Shown piece after piece: positions 54,338-63,083 of a DNA stretch of 64,000 bases (position 1 is the first letter of the stretch; every line of letters begins with the position of its first letter). The position numbers and the translations under genes are program-made. The DNA lies in the NCBI GenBank assembly GCA_965228785.1, contig CBDDIF010000002.1, forward strand, positions 744,001 through 808,000, read 5' to 3'. The notes below the pieces were generated by a model. The model saw only the letters and a list, made by a program, of their open reading frames with translations, was not told the origin of the DNA and searched no databases. The DNA comes from Hoeflea_A sp965228785. GTDB lineage: Bacteria; Pseudomonadota; Alphaproteobacteria; Rhizobiales; Rhizobiaceae.

Positions 54338-54569
54338 CACCCCAACCTCCGTTGTTTGGCATTCATCGGTCTAGCTATGGGGAACCGGTTGGCCGACGCA
54401 AGGCGTCATTGCGCACGGTTTGCCGGATTTTCACGATCAAAGCTGCATATCCGCACGGGCTTCCAGTGGTGACCGACGATGTTGTATGCATCGTCGCGTG
54501 GTGTTGCGCGGGAGAAATGGGAAAAATGGCCAAACGTGACCAACTGCGAGTCCGCGCCGTGATTTCGAC

Positions 54570-55601
54570 ATGAGAAGCGTCCGAGCCATCCATGTCGTCT
54601 CGGCCCATGCTGAGGGAGAGGTCGGCGATGTGATCGTGGGCGGTGTCTCACCACCGCCGGGCGACACGATTTGGGAGCAGCGTTCCTGGATAGCCAAGGA
54701 CGACAGCCTTCGCCGATTTGTGCTGAATGAACCGCGCGGCGGCGTATTTCGGCACGTCAACCTGCTGGTACCACCCAAATCTCCGGAAGCGGATGCTGCC
54801 TGGATCATCATGGAGCCCGAAGACACTCCGCCCATGTCCGGTTCAAACTCGATCTGCGTATCGACCGTTCTTCTGGAGACCGGCATCCTTCCCATGACGG
54901 AACCGGTTTCCCACTGCACTCTCGAAGCCCCCGGAGGGCTGGTTCGGGTCCGGGCAGATTGCTCGAATGGCAAGGTCCAACGCGTTTACGTGGAAAACAT
55001 CGCCTCCTTCGCGCACCGGATGGATCAAAAACTGGTGGTGCCCGGACTGGGCACTCTCAACGTAGACACCGCATTCGGAGGCGACAGTTTCGTAGTCGTC
55101 GATCCCGAGGACATCGGAATCCCGCTTGTGCCAGAGAGTGCACGCAAACTGGCTCAGTTGGGGGTTCGGATCACGGATGCAGCGGACACCGCCTTTGCTT
55201 TCGAGCACCCCGAACAACCTGATTGGAGGCACCATTCGTTCTGCCTCTTTGCCGGCAAGCTGGAGCGCGAGGGTGACGATCTTTCCGCGCAATCGGTCGT
55301 ATCCATCCGACCTGGCAAGATCGACCGATCTCCCACCGGGACGGCCGTATCGGCGCGCATGGCGCTCCTTCACGAGCGTGGCGAAATGAAACCTGGTGAC
55401 CGGTTCCGTGCCACTTCGATTATCGGTTCGGAGTTCCGCGGGAAGATCCTTGGCACCACCAGCGTTGGCTCTGTCTCCGCCATCCGCCCGGAAATCAGCG
55501 GACGCGCCTGGATTACCGGCACCCATCAACACATGCTCGATCCGGAGGATCCCTGGCCTGAAGGCTATCGCATCTCTGATACCTGGCCGATGCGGGGATA
55601 A
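54570..55601 (+). CDS. Proline racemase-family protein with Ser/Thr in place of both catalytic Cys
   Basis: The 343-residue protein has the family's two-lobe pattern. Where proline racemases have MCGHNS it reads MSGSNS (Ser90, Ser92), and where they have DRSPCGTG it reads DRSPTGTA (Thr256). 4-Hydroxyproline epimerases use two Cys, and trans-3-hydroxy-L-proline dehydratases use Cys and Thr. A Ser/Thr pair cannot racemise by the usual thiol pair, so a dehydratase or different reaction is likelier. It is divergent from the flavoenzyme gene, 232 bases apart. The ribosome-binding site is weak. Confidence 0.82.
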   Translation: MRSVRAIHVVSAHAEGEVGDVIVGGVSPPPGDTIWEQRSWIAKDDSLRRFVLNEPRGGVFRHVNLLVPPKSPEADAAWIIMEPEDTPPMSGSNSICVSTVLLETGILPMTEPVSHCTLEAPGGLVRVRADCSNGKVQRVYVENIASFAHRMDQKLVVPGLGTLNVDTAFGGDSFVVVDPEDIGIPLVPESARKLAQLGVRITDAADTAFAFEHPEQPDWRHHSFCLFAGKLEREGDDLSAQSVVSIRPGKIDRSPTGTAVSARMALLHERGEMKPGDRFRATSIIGSEFRGKILGTTSVGSVSAIRPEISGRAWITGTHQHMLDPEDPWPEGYRISDTWPMRG

Positions 55602-55657
55602 CCGCTGCCACTGCCTCGTCACGTTTGCGCGCTAAGCGCGCTCAGGGAGTAGTCGCG

Positions 55658-56542
55658 ATGCTGACACGTCGACAATTGCTTTTGAGCCTGATGGGAGGGG
55701 TGACCCTGCCCGCTTTGCTCGGGGGGTATGCTTTTGCCATAGAACCACGCTTTCGACTTGCAGTGACACGCTACCGGGTGAAGACGCCGCGGCTTGCGGC
55801 GATGAGCGCTGATAAGCCGCTCAGGGTGGCGGTTCTTGCCGACTTTCACGCCTGTGAACCTTGGATGCCGGTATCGCGCATCGAGCACATCGTTTCCACG
55901 ACCAATGCGCTGAAGCCGGACCTGATCGTGCTGTTGGGAGACTATGTCGCCGGTTTGAGGCGGTTTCGCACTGCCATTGTTCCGATGCGAGACTGGAGCC
56001 AGGCTCTTTCGTATCTTGAGGCCCCGCTTGGCACATATGCCGTGCTTGGCAATCATGATTGGTGGGTCGATGGAGCCGCGACGACCGAGCACCTGGAAAA
56101 CTCGGGTATTCCCGTCCTGGAAAATCGAGCAATTGAACTCACTCATCCGAACGGAAACTCTTTCTGGCTCGCCGGCCTGGGCGATCAGTGGGCGATTCCG
56201 ATTGGTGGAGGCCGGTTTCGGGGCGTGGATGACCTCGACGGAACGCTTGCGCAGATCACGGACGATACGCGCCCGGTTCTCCTGCTTGCCCACGAACCGG
56301 ATATCTTCCCCAAAATTCCAACACGCGTCGACTTGACGCTGAGCGGACATACCCATGGCGGGCAGGTTCGCTTGCCATTTCTGGGATCTCCGATCGTTCC
56401 ATCGAGATTCGGCCAGCGTTATGCCTACGGACACATTACCGAAACCGACCGGCAGTTGATCGTCTCCGGTGGCCTTGGCTGTTCCCAGCTTCCCATACGG
56501 TTTGGTGTTCCGCCGGAAATCCTATTAATTGAAATGGGTTAG
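55658..56542 (+). CDS. Metallophosphoesterase (YkuE/YaeI type), exported
   Basis: The 294-residue protein has a twin-arginine-like leader (TRRQLLLSLMGGVTLPALLGG) and then all calcineurin-like motifs: ADFHA, LLGDYV, LGNHDWW, LAHEPD and GHTHGGQ. The family binds two metals; YaeI/YkuE members hydrolyse UDP-diacylglucosamine or related phosphodiesters. The start at 55658 follows CAGGGAG. It is convergent with nusB. Confidence 0.87.
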   Translation: MLTRRQLLLSLMGGVTLPALLGGYAFAIEPRFRLAVTRYRVKTPRLAAMSADKPLRVAVLADFHACEPWMPVSRIEHIVSTTNALKPDLIVLLGDYVAGLRRFRTAIVPMRDWSQALSYLEAPLGTYAVLGNHDWWVDGAATTEHLENSGIPVLENRAIELTHPNGNSFWLAGLGDQWAIPIGGGRFRGVDDLDGTLAQITDDTRPVLLLAHEPDIFPKIPTRVDLTLSGHTHGGQVRLPFLGSPIVPSRFGQRYAYGHITETDRQLIVSGGLGCSQLPIRFGVPPEILLIEMG

Positions 56543-56564
56543 GCGAATTGTTGCAGAAAATGAA

Positions 56565-57050
56565 TCAGGCGTCTTTCTGCAATTGACGCCCCTCTCCCCG
56601 AAGCCGCCCGGCGAGACGGTCGAGAACGGCATTGATGAGCTTTGGCTCATCCTCATCAAAGAAAGCACTGCCGATATCCACATACTCGGTCACGATCACG
56701 GCTACTGGTACATCCTTGCGGTTGGCCAATTCATAGGCGCCTGCTCTCAATATCGCACGTAGCGTCGAGTCGAGGCGCGAAAGTGGCCAGTCTTCGGTCA
56801 AGGACGTCCTGATCAGCGGATCGAGGGTTCGCTGTTGTTCGACAACACCGGAAACGATTGCACGAAACCAGGCTGCATCGGCCTCGCGATATCGTTCGCC
56901 GTCCAGTTCCTGCCCAAGGCGGTGCATTTCGTACTCGCTGACCACCTCGAGAACACCGGTTCCTCCGACGTCCATCTGGTACAGGGCCTGAACGGCTGCC
57001 AGCCGGGCAGCACCGCGCTGATTGGCAGGTTTGGCAGAGCGCTCGGTCAC
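56565..57050 (-). CDS. nusB: Transcription antitermination factor NusB
   Basis: The 161-residue protein has the NusB pattern: RGAARLAAVQALYQMDVGG, LIRTSLTEDWPLSRLDSTLR and LRAGAYELANRKDVPVAVIV. It acts with NusE in rRNA antitermination. The start overlaps ribH by 4 bases (ATGA type). It closes the glyA-to-nusB block. Confidence 0.96.
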   Translation of the reverse strand: MTERSAKPANQRGAARLAAVQALYQMDVGGTGVLEVVSEYEMHRLGQELDGERYREADAAWFRAIVSGVVEQQRTLDPLIRTSLTEDWPLSRLDSTLRAILRAGAYELANRKDVPVAVIVTEYVDIGSAFFDEDEPKLINAVLDRLAGRLRGEGRQLQKDA

Positions 57051-57520
57051 GGTTTGGCGCCCAATCTGGATCGTATCTTGATCATGGTGAGTGCCGCGCG
57101 GGCGGCAAAACCGCCCTTGTCCGTGTCACCGGAACCATTTGCACGCTGGGCTCGGGCCCAGGCCTGTTCACGGTTTTCAACGGTCAAAATGCCGTTGCCG
57201 ATGGCAATCGACTCGCTGATCGAGAGATCCATGAGGCCGCGACTCGATTCATTGGCTACGATGTCGAAGTGGTAAGTCTCGCCACGAATGACGGTCCCCA
57301 GTGCAATGAACCCGTCATAGTCGTTGCCGCCGGAGTCAGCGCCATCAAGAGCCATTGCAATCGTCGCCGGAATTTCCAACGCTCCGGGCACCGTCAGAAT
57401 GTCGAAGGTCGCACCAGCCTCTTTCAGCGCGGCTTTCGCGCCTTCCAACATGCTGTCGGCAATGTCGTCGTAGAAGCGTGCTTCCACGATCAGCAGATGG
57501 GGCGTGTCGGATCCGCTCAT
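57047..57520 (-). CDS. ribH: 6,7-Dimethyl-8-ribityllumazine synthase
   Basis: The 157-residue enzyme joins the aminoribityl pyrimidine to dihydroxybutanone phosphate in riboflavin synthesis. VPGALEIPATIAMAL and IALGTVIRGETYHFDIVANE are the substrate motifs, with His as the proton donor. The ATG at 57520 is chosen (AAGGA upstream), as the frame to 57550 lacks a site. Confidence 0.96.
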   Translation of the reverse strand: MSGSDTPHLLIVEARFYDDIADSMLEGAKAALKEAGATFDILTVPGALEIPATIAMALDGADSGGNDYDGFIALGTVIRGETYHFDIVANESSRGLMDLSISESIAIGNGILTVENREQAWARAQRANGSGDTDKGGFAARAALTMIKIRSRLGAKP

Positions 57521-57621
57521 GGTGCCGGTCCTTTCTGGAGTTGAAAACAAGCCGCGGTCAAATCACGGCTCATCTGACTTGGCAAGCGCTTTTCATCGCG
57601 CTCATGAAAATATGCTGCGCT

Positions 57622-58233
57622 TCATTCCGTCCGAAAACTGATGAGGCGATCAGCATATCGGGCCATCTGATCAACCTCCAGGTTGACCCGGTCTCCTGCC
57701 TGACGTTCGGACCAGGTCGTCACGTCGAGAGAATGGCGGATGAGAAGGACATCGAATTCAGCTCCGTTCACCGCATTGACGGTCAGCGATGTCCCGTCAA
57801 GCGCTACGGAGCCCTTGGGAGCGATGTAGCGCGCCAACTCATTGGGAGCCCGAATCGTGAAACGACGGGCGTCCCCCTCGTCGCCTACGCTTTCAATCGT
57901 TGCCATGCCATCGACGTGTCCGGAAACCAGATGACCACCGAGTTCGTCTCCTATCTTTAGGGAGCGCTCCAGGTTTACTCTGGTTCCTTCTTCCCACGTG
58001 CCAATGGTGGTCAGCCGCAACGCCTCCTCCCAGGCTTCCACTTCGAACCAGCGTTCTGCGCGATCTGCCGGCGCAAGCCCGGTTACGGTAAGGCAGGTTC
58101 CGGAGCAACAGATTGAAGCCCCCATATCGATGGTCGCAGGATCGTAGGTAGTCTCAATTCGCAGGCGAACGCCTTCGTTCATCGGTGTAACGGCGGCAAT
58201 CCGGCCCACATCGGTGACGATTCCTGTAAACAT
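57622..58233 (-). CDS. ribE: Riboflavin synthase alpha chain
   Basis: The 203-residue protein shows the two-barrel repeat with MFTGIVTDVG at the start, and CLTVTG and LGGHLVSGHVDG in the two halves. It dismutates two lumazines into riboflavin. The ATG shares a base with the ribD stop (TGATG), and AAGGA lies upstream. Confidence 0.95.
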   Translation of the reverse strand: MFTGIVTDVGRIAAVTPMNEGVRLRIETTYDPATIDMGASICCSGTCLTVTGLAPADRAERWFEVEAWEEALRLTTIGTWEEGTRVNLERSLKIGDELGGHLVSGHVDGMATIESVGDEGDARRFTIRAPNELARYIAPKGSVALDGTSLTVNAVNGAEFDVLLIRHSLDVTTWSERQAGDRVNLEVDQMARYADRLISFRTE

Positions 58234-59339
58234 CAAGATGTCCTTTCATAGTGGCGCCGAAGGTCGTTGCCCAATTGCCTGGTCTCCGTGAGCTCAAAGC
58301 CCTCCGGCAAGCGTTTCGGACCGATCGGTGCGTCCACGCCGTCCTCGCCGATGGCTTCAGGACCCTGAAAAAGATCGATTCGGTCGACCAACTCGTCGTC
58401 CAGGAAAGAGCGTGCAACAGCGGCGCCGCCCTCGACAATCAAAGTCGAAAGGCCCTGCTCGGCCAGGTCATCCAGCAACTCCGGCAACGCTATCCCTTTC
58501 GCATTGCTGTCGCACGCGATCAGCCGTGCGCCTGTCTGCTGAAGCCTGTTGAAACGCTCATCACCCGGTCCGACCGTTGTGGCCACGATCAAAGGCACCT
58601 TTGTGGCGCTTCGAACAAGTTTACTGTCGAGCGGTAGTCGAAGATCACGATCGAGTACGATCCTGATCGGCGAGCGGCTTTCGAGTCCGTCCAAACGGCA
58701 GGTCAGCATCGGATCGTCTTCAATCGCTGTGCCTATCCCCACCAGAATGGCATCAGCGGCGGCGCGAGCAACATGGTTCATCGCTCCGGCCACAGGGCCG
58801 GTGATGTGAACTTGCCCAGCACCGCGACGACCGATCTTGCCATCAGCCGAGAGCGCAAGCTTGAGCGTGACGAGGGGCCGGTTTTTGGTGCGTCGCGTCA
58901 GGTATCCGGCGAGCGCATATTGCGCCTCCGGCTCCATGACGCCCTCCTCAACATCCACCCCAGCCTCGCGCAGCATGCGATAACCCCGACCGGAAACCCG
59001 GTCATCCGGATCGGTCGTTGCGGCCACGACCCGTTTGATGCCGGCGTTGATCAGTCCCTCGGCGCAGGGCGGCGTGCTGCCGTGATGCGAGCACGGCTCG
59101 AGCGAAACATATGCGGTTGCTCCGCGCGCCAGTTCGCCCGCTTCGCCAATCGCTTCGGTCTCGGCATGAGGCCTGCCGCCGAGAGCCGTCAATCCCCGAC
59201 CGACGATCCTCATGTCTCCGTTGATCTCACGCACAATCAGTGTCGAAACTGACGGATTGGTTCCGGTGCGGCTGAGATGCCGGTAAGAATAGCGGATCGC
59301 CGCAGCTATCATGCGGCGGTCGAAATCCGTCACCGCCAC
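58233..59339 (-). CDS. ribD: Bifunctional riboflavin deaminase/reductase
   Basis: The 368-residue enzyme has an N-terminal Zn deaminase (HAETEAI, EPCSHHGSTPPC) and a C-terminal NADPH reductase (TLKLALSADGKIGR, IVEGGAAVARSFL). It carries out steps two and three of riboflavin synthesis. The GTG at 59339 lies 4 bases past the nrdR stop with GAGGA in front; an ATG at 59378 inside nrdR is possible. Confidence 0.95.
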   Translation of the reverse strand: MAVTDFDRRMIAAAIRYSYRHLSRTGTNPSVSTLIVREINGDMRIVGRGLTALGGRPHAETEAIGEAGELARGATAYVSLEPCSHHGSTPPCAEGLINAGIKRVVAATTDPDDRVSGRGYRMLREAGVDVEEGVMEPEAQYALAGYLTRRTKNRPLVTLKLALSADGKIGRRGAGQVHITGPVAGAMNHVARAAADAILVGIGTAIEDDPMLTCRLDGLESRSPIRIVLDRDLRLPLDSKLVRSATKVPLIVATTVGPGDERFNRLQQTGARLIACDSNAKGIALPELLDDLAEQGLSTLIVEGGAAVARSFLDDELVDRIDLFQGPEAIGEDGVDAPIGPKRLPEGFELTETRQLGNDLRRHYERTS

Positions 59340-59343
59340 GGGT

Positions 59344-59820
59344 TCATTCCTCGCCTGAATCGCCGTTGAGCCGGGCACTCAACTCATTGAGTATCTGCTC
59401 GAAGTCAGCAGGGTCGTTGAAGTCCCGGTAGACCGAAGCGTAGCGTACAAATCCGACATCATCGATCGACTTCAACGCCTCCAAGACCATCAGTCCGATC
59501 TTGTCGGAGTGGACGTCCGTCTCGCCGGAACTCTCCAGCCTCCGGACGATGCCGGATACGGCCCTCTCCACCCGGTCGCGCTCGATCGGCCGTTTTCGAA
59601 GGGCGATTTCAAACGACCGCATCAGCTTGTCGCGATCGAACGGAACCTTGCGCCCGGTTTTCTTGATGACCTGCAAATCGCGAAGCTGCACCCGTTCAAA
59701 GGTGGTGAAGCGACCGCCGCAATCCGGACAGACCCGGCGCCGACGAATGGCATTGCCATCTTCGGCAGGCCTTGAATCCTTCACCTGACTGTCTTCTGAA
59801 TTGCAGTAGGGACAGCGCAT
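59344..59820 (-). CDS. nrdR: Transcriptional repressor NrdR
   Basis: The 158-residue protein has a Zn ribbon (CPYCNSEDSQVKDSR, CPDCGGRFTTFE) and an ATP-cone (VIKKTGRKVPFDRDKLMRSF). It represses ribonucleotide reductase genes according to the ATP/dATP ratio. GGAG precedes the ATG. It heads the rib operon. Confidence 0.97.
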   Translation of the reverse strand: MRCPYCNSEDSQVKDSRPAEDGNAIRRRRVCPDCGGRFTTFERVQLRDLQVIKKTGRKVPFDRDKLMRSFEIALRKRPIERDRVERAVSGIVRRLESSGETDVHSDKIGLMVLEALKSIDDVGFVRYASVYRDFNDPADFEQILNELSARLNGDSGEE

Positions 59821-59975
59821 CGAAACTCCATTTTCGTTGGACAGCAGTGCCGGACGGGCAGAGGCCTCTTGAGTCGGCCTTACTTATCAGAACAGATCAG
59901 CGCATGGAAACGCTGTCCAAGCCCGGATGTTCAAATCCGGACCCGGCAGCAGAATAGCCAGACAGATCCCGCTAA

Positions 59976-61277
59976 TCAGTAGATCGGGAATGCCTTGGTC
60001 AGTGCGATGGCCTTTTCCTTGACCGACCGTTCGATGGCCGCGTTGCCCTCGGCAGAGTTGGTTCGAAGACCATCCAGCACTTCAATGATCAGTTCGCCGA
60101 CCTGGCGAAACTCGACCGGGCCGAAGCCACGGGTCGTCCCCGCGGGCGTGCCGAGGCGAATACCTGACGTGACGGTCGGCTTTTCCGGATCGTTTGGAAC
60201 GCCGTTCTTGTTGCAGGTAATGAACGCTTTGCCGAGAGCGACTTCGGTCACCTGGCCAGTCAGCCCCTTCGGACGCAGGTCGACCAGCAGCAAATGTGTA
60301 TCCGTTCCACCGGAAACGATGTCGAGGCCACCCTCCACCAGCGTGGCGGCGAGCACTTTGGCGTTTTCCACGACCCTTGCTGAGTAAGTCTTGAATTCAG
60401 GCGTTAGCGCTTCGCCGAAGGCTACGGCTTTCGCGGCTATCACATGCATAAGCGGTCCGCCCTGCAACCCCGGAAAGACCGCTGAGTTGATCTTCTTGGC
60501 AATGTCCGGATCGTTGGTCAGAACCAAACCACCACGCGGGCCGCGCAGGGTCTTGTGGGTCGTGGAGGTCGCAACATGGGCGTGCGGGAACGGGCTTGGG
60601 TGCACACCCCCGGCTACCAGCCCGGCAAAGTGTGCCATATCGACACAGAAATAGGCGCCGACTGCATCGGCGATCTCTCGGAACCGGGCAAAATCGATTT
60701 GCCGTGAGTAGGCTGATCCACCAGCAATGATCAAAGTCGGCTTGTGCTCTCGGGCCAGTGCTTCCACCTGATCATAGTCGATCAGGCCGGTCTCGGCGAC
60801 AACGCCATATTGCACAGCGTTGAACCACTTTCCGGAGATATTTGGACGAGCGCCGTGCGTGAGGTGTCCACCTGCGTCCAGGCTCATACCCAGGATGGTA
60901 TCGCCAGGCTTCGTCAAAGCCAGGAACACCGACTGGTTGGCCTGGCTGCCGGAATGGGGCTGCACATTGGCGAAGGCACAATCGAACAGTTTGGTGATCC
61001 GTTCGATCGCCAACTCCTCGGCGACGTCGACGTATTGGCAACCGCCATAGTAGCGCCGTGCCGGATACCCTTCCGCATATTTGTTCGTCATGATCGAACC
61101 CTGTGCCTCAAGCACGGCACGGGAGACGATATTCTCGGACGCGATCAGCTCGATTTCCTGCTGTTGACGACCGAGTTCTTTTTCGATGCTACCGAAAACT
61201 GCCGCATCAGCGTCAGCCAGCGAACGTTTGAAAAATGCGTCATATTGATGATCGGTGTTGGCGATCGGGTCGGTCAT
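59976..61277 (-). CDS. glyA: Serine hydroxymethyltransferase
   Basis: The 433-residue PLP enzyme converts serine and glycine with tetrahydrofolate. Motifs are ASENIVSRAVLEAQGS, the PLP lysine in TSTTHKTLRGPRGG, and TNKYAEGYPARRYYGGC. The ATG at 61277 follows AGGAA at 8 bases. A hairpin (CCCGGC-AAT-GCCGGG, 61348-61362) lies in its leader region. It also links glycine from the bhc cycle to serine. Confidence 0.97.
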   Translation of the reverse strand: MTDPIANTDHQYDAFFKRSLADADAAVFGSIEKELGRQQQEIELIASENIVSRAVLEAQGSIMTNKYAEGYPARRYYGGCQYVDVAEELAIERITKLFDCAFANVQPHSGSQANQSVFLALTKPGDTILGMSLDAGGHLTHGARPNISGKWFNAVQYGVVAETGLIDYDQVEALAREHKPTLIIAGGSAYSRQIDFARFREIADAVGAYFCVDMAHFAGLVAGGVHPSPFPHAHVATSTTHKTLRGPRGGLVLTNDPDIAKKINSAVFPGLQGGPLMHVIAAKAVAFGEALTPEFKTYSARVVENAKVLAATLVEGGLDIVSGGTDTHLLLVDLRPKGLTGQVTEVALGKAFITCNKNGVPNDPEKPTVTSGIRLGTPAGTTRGFGPVEFRQVGELIIEVLDGLRTNSAEGNAAIERSVKEKAIALTKAFPIY

Positions 61278-61473
61278 TTCGCTATTCCTGCCTATAGGGA
61301 ACAAATGGGGCGCCGAGGGGCGTTTTTCAGGGTATGCAACAGGGAATCCCGGCAATGCCGGGTCACGCGGGTCTCATAAAGCCCCGTCACACATTAGACA
61401 AGGTCGTTGACGCCGCCATTTCTGACTGCGAAATCGACTCGTCCTGTTTGCGTCAATACTTGAGAGGTGTGTC

Positions 61474-62754
61474 CTATTGCAGCGCCAGCTGCTCGACACC
61501 ATCGCGACGGTAGATGTCTTCGCGGAACTGAACAACGCCATCCGACGTCGACCAGGCGGTGACGTAGGTGAAATAAACCGGAACCGGCTCTGACAGCTCG
61601 ATCGGCGTGCTGACACCGCTGGCGATCACTTGTTCCATCGTTTGGCGATTCCAGCCTGGCGTGTCGCGCAAAAGCCAGGTGGACAGATCGCGGACGTTTT
61701 GCACACGCACACATCCGGAACTTTCGAACCGCAGCAACTTGCCGAACAGGCTCTGTTGCGGCGTATCGTGCATGTAGACGGCGTGAGGATTGTGGAAGTT
61801 TATCTTCGTGGAGGACATGGCGTTGATCTTGCCGGGGTCCTGGCGGAACATCAGCTTCGGCGCTTCAGACGCATTCCAATCGATCGTCTCCGGCGCGACC
61901 TCGCCACCGTTGGCATCAAACAGACGGATGGAATTGCGCGTCAGGTAGGTCGGATCCTTGCGCATCAGAGGCATGATATCTTTTTCGATGATCGACCGCG
62001 GCGCCGTCCAGTATGGATTGAGGATCACTTCATGGATCTTGGAATTCAGGATGGGCGTCTGTCGGCTGATTTTGCCGACGACGGCGGTGTGGCGCAACGC
62101 CACGCGATACCCCTCGACCGCTTCAATATGAGCGGCCGGAATATTCACCAGGACGTACCGGTCCCCCAGATAGCCCGACATGGAGCGCAGGCGCACCAGA
62201 TTGGTCTCAAGCTGGCCGAGACGCACCGTCGCCGATACGTTCAACGCCGCATAGCTGTGACGGCCGAGAATGCCGTCGGCCGGTAGACCGTGGCGGGCCT
62301 GGAATCGCTTCACCGCGCCGTCTACATAACTGTCGAAAGCTGGTGACGTCCCTGCCGATTGCGCCATGTCGCCGGATATGATCAGACGTTTTCTAAGCAC
62401 GGAAACTGCCGGGTCGCTGGCGCCGATCCGCAATTTGCTCCCGGAAGGCACAACCGGCCATCCGCCGCGCAAAACAATATTCTGGTAAGTGCCAACCGCC
62501 GTCTCGACGTTGCCGACCGTTTCGGGGCTGAAAATCGGAACGCTGGAATTGACCTTGACGGCCGTACGCGAAGCCTGGGCATCGAACTGGTCATCCCACG
62601 AACCGCGGCGCGGAGCATTGATAATGCTCTCGATGGTCGTCTGTGCCAGGTTTTGGGCAGCGGCTCCTCCGGCTGCAACACTGGCGCCAAGCGCCGTGGC
62701 GCTCCCAAGGAAAGCACGTCGCGAAATAGACTTGTTCATTTTCTTCATGGACAT
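61474..62754 (-). CDS. L,D-transpeptidase, YcbB-like, with twin-arginine signal
   Basis: The 426-residue protein has a Tat-like leader (SRRAFLGSATALGASVAAGG), a peptidoglycan-binding domain (FDSYVDGAVKRFQARHGLPAD) and a YkuD catalytic domain. YMHDTPQQSLFG and SSGCVRVQNVRDLS supply the His and the nucleophile Cys. It makes 3-3 cross-links in peptidoglycan, typical of rhizobial cell walls. Several nearby ATGs (62754, 62748, 62739) could be the start. Confidence 0.9.
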   Translation of the reverse strand: MSMKKMNKSISRRAFLGSATALGASVAAGGAAAQNLAQTTIESIINAPRRGSWDDQFDAQASRTAVKVNSSVPIFSPETVGNVETAVGTYQNIVLRGGWPVVPSGSKLRIGASDPAVSVLRKRLIISGDMAQSAGTSPAFDSYVDGAVKRFQARHGLPADGILGRHSYAALNVSATVRLGQLETNLVRLRSMSGYLGDRYVLVNIPAAHIEAVEGYRVALRHTAVVGKISRQTPILNSKIHEVILNPYWTAPRSIIEKDIMPLMRKDPTYLTRNSIRLFDANGGEVAPETIDWNASEAPKLMFRQDPGKINAMSSTKINFHNPHAVYMHDTPQQSLFGKLLRFESSGCVRVQNVRDLSTWLLRDTPGWNRQTMEQVIASGVSTPIELSEPVPVYFTYVTAWSTSDGVVQFREDIYRRDGVEQLALQ

Positions 62755-63083
62755 AAGAAACCACTCATCGCCGTTATCGTGTGGTTGTCGCCCTGGAGTC
62801 GCTTCCGCCACCCTATGCGAACCGGACTATAACAGCCAGCCTCCGCTTCTCGATTCACGATTTTGCGAGGACACCCCCGAACACTCCCCAATTCGCTGCT
62901 TTGCACACAACGGACCAAGGGCCGAATTTCACACCAATATGGCCAATTGATGGTTAATAATCGGTTCCGGCTCCGGCGCTGCAACAATCTCCTCATCGAT
63001 GAGCCATACATAGGACCCTGTGCGCTTTTCGCAACAGTTCAGCGACGGGCGCACCGATTCTCCGTCCACGATCGACTTAGACC
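62755..63083. other. Intergenic region between the dioxygenase and L,D-transpeptidase genes
   Basis: These 329 bases contain no ORF with coding character. They should hold the promoter of the L,D-transpeptidase. I see no strong repeat or terminator. Confidence 0.5.

Noticed and set aside
61348..61362. Hairpin before glyA as a riboswitch or terminator
   Set aside because: The stem is only 6 bp with a 3-base loop, has no T-run and lacks any tandem glycine-riboswitch-like structure that I can recognise.
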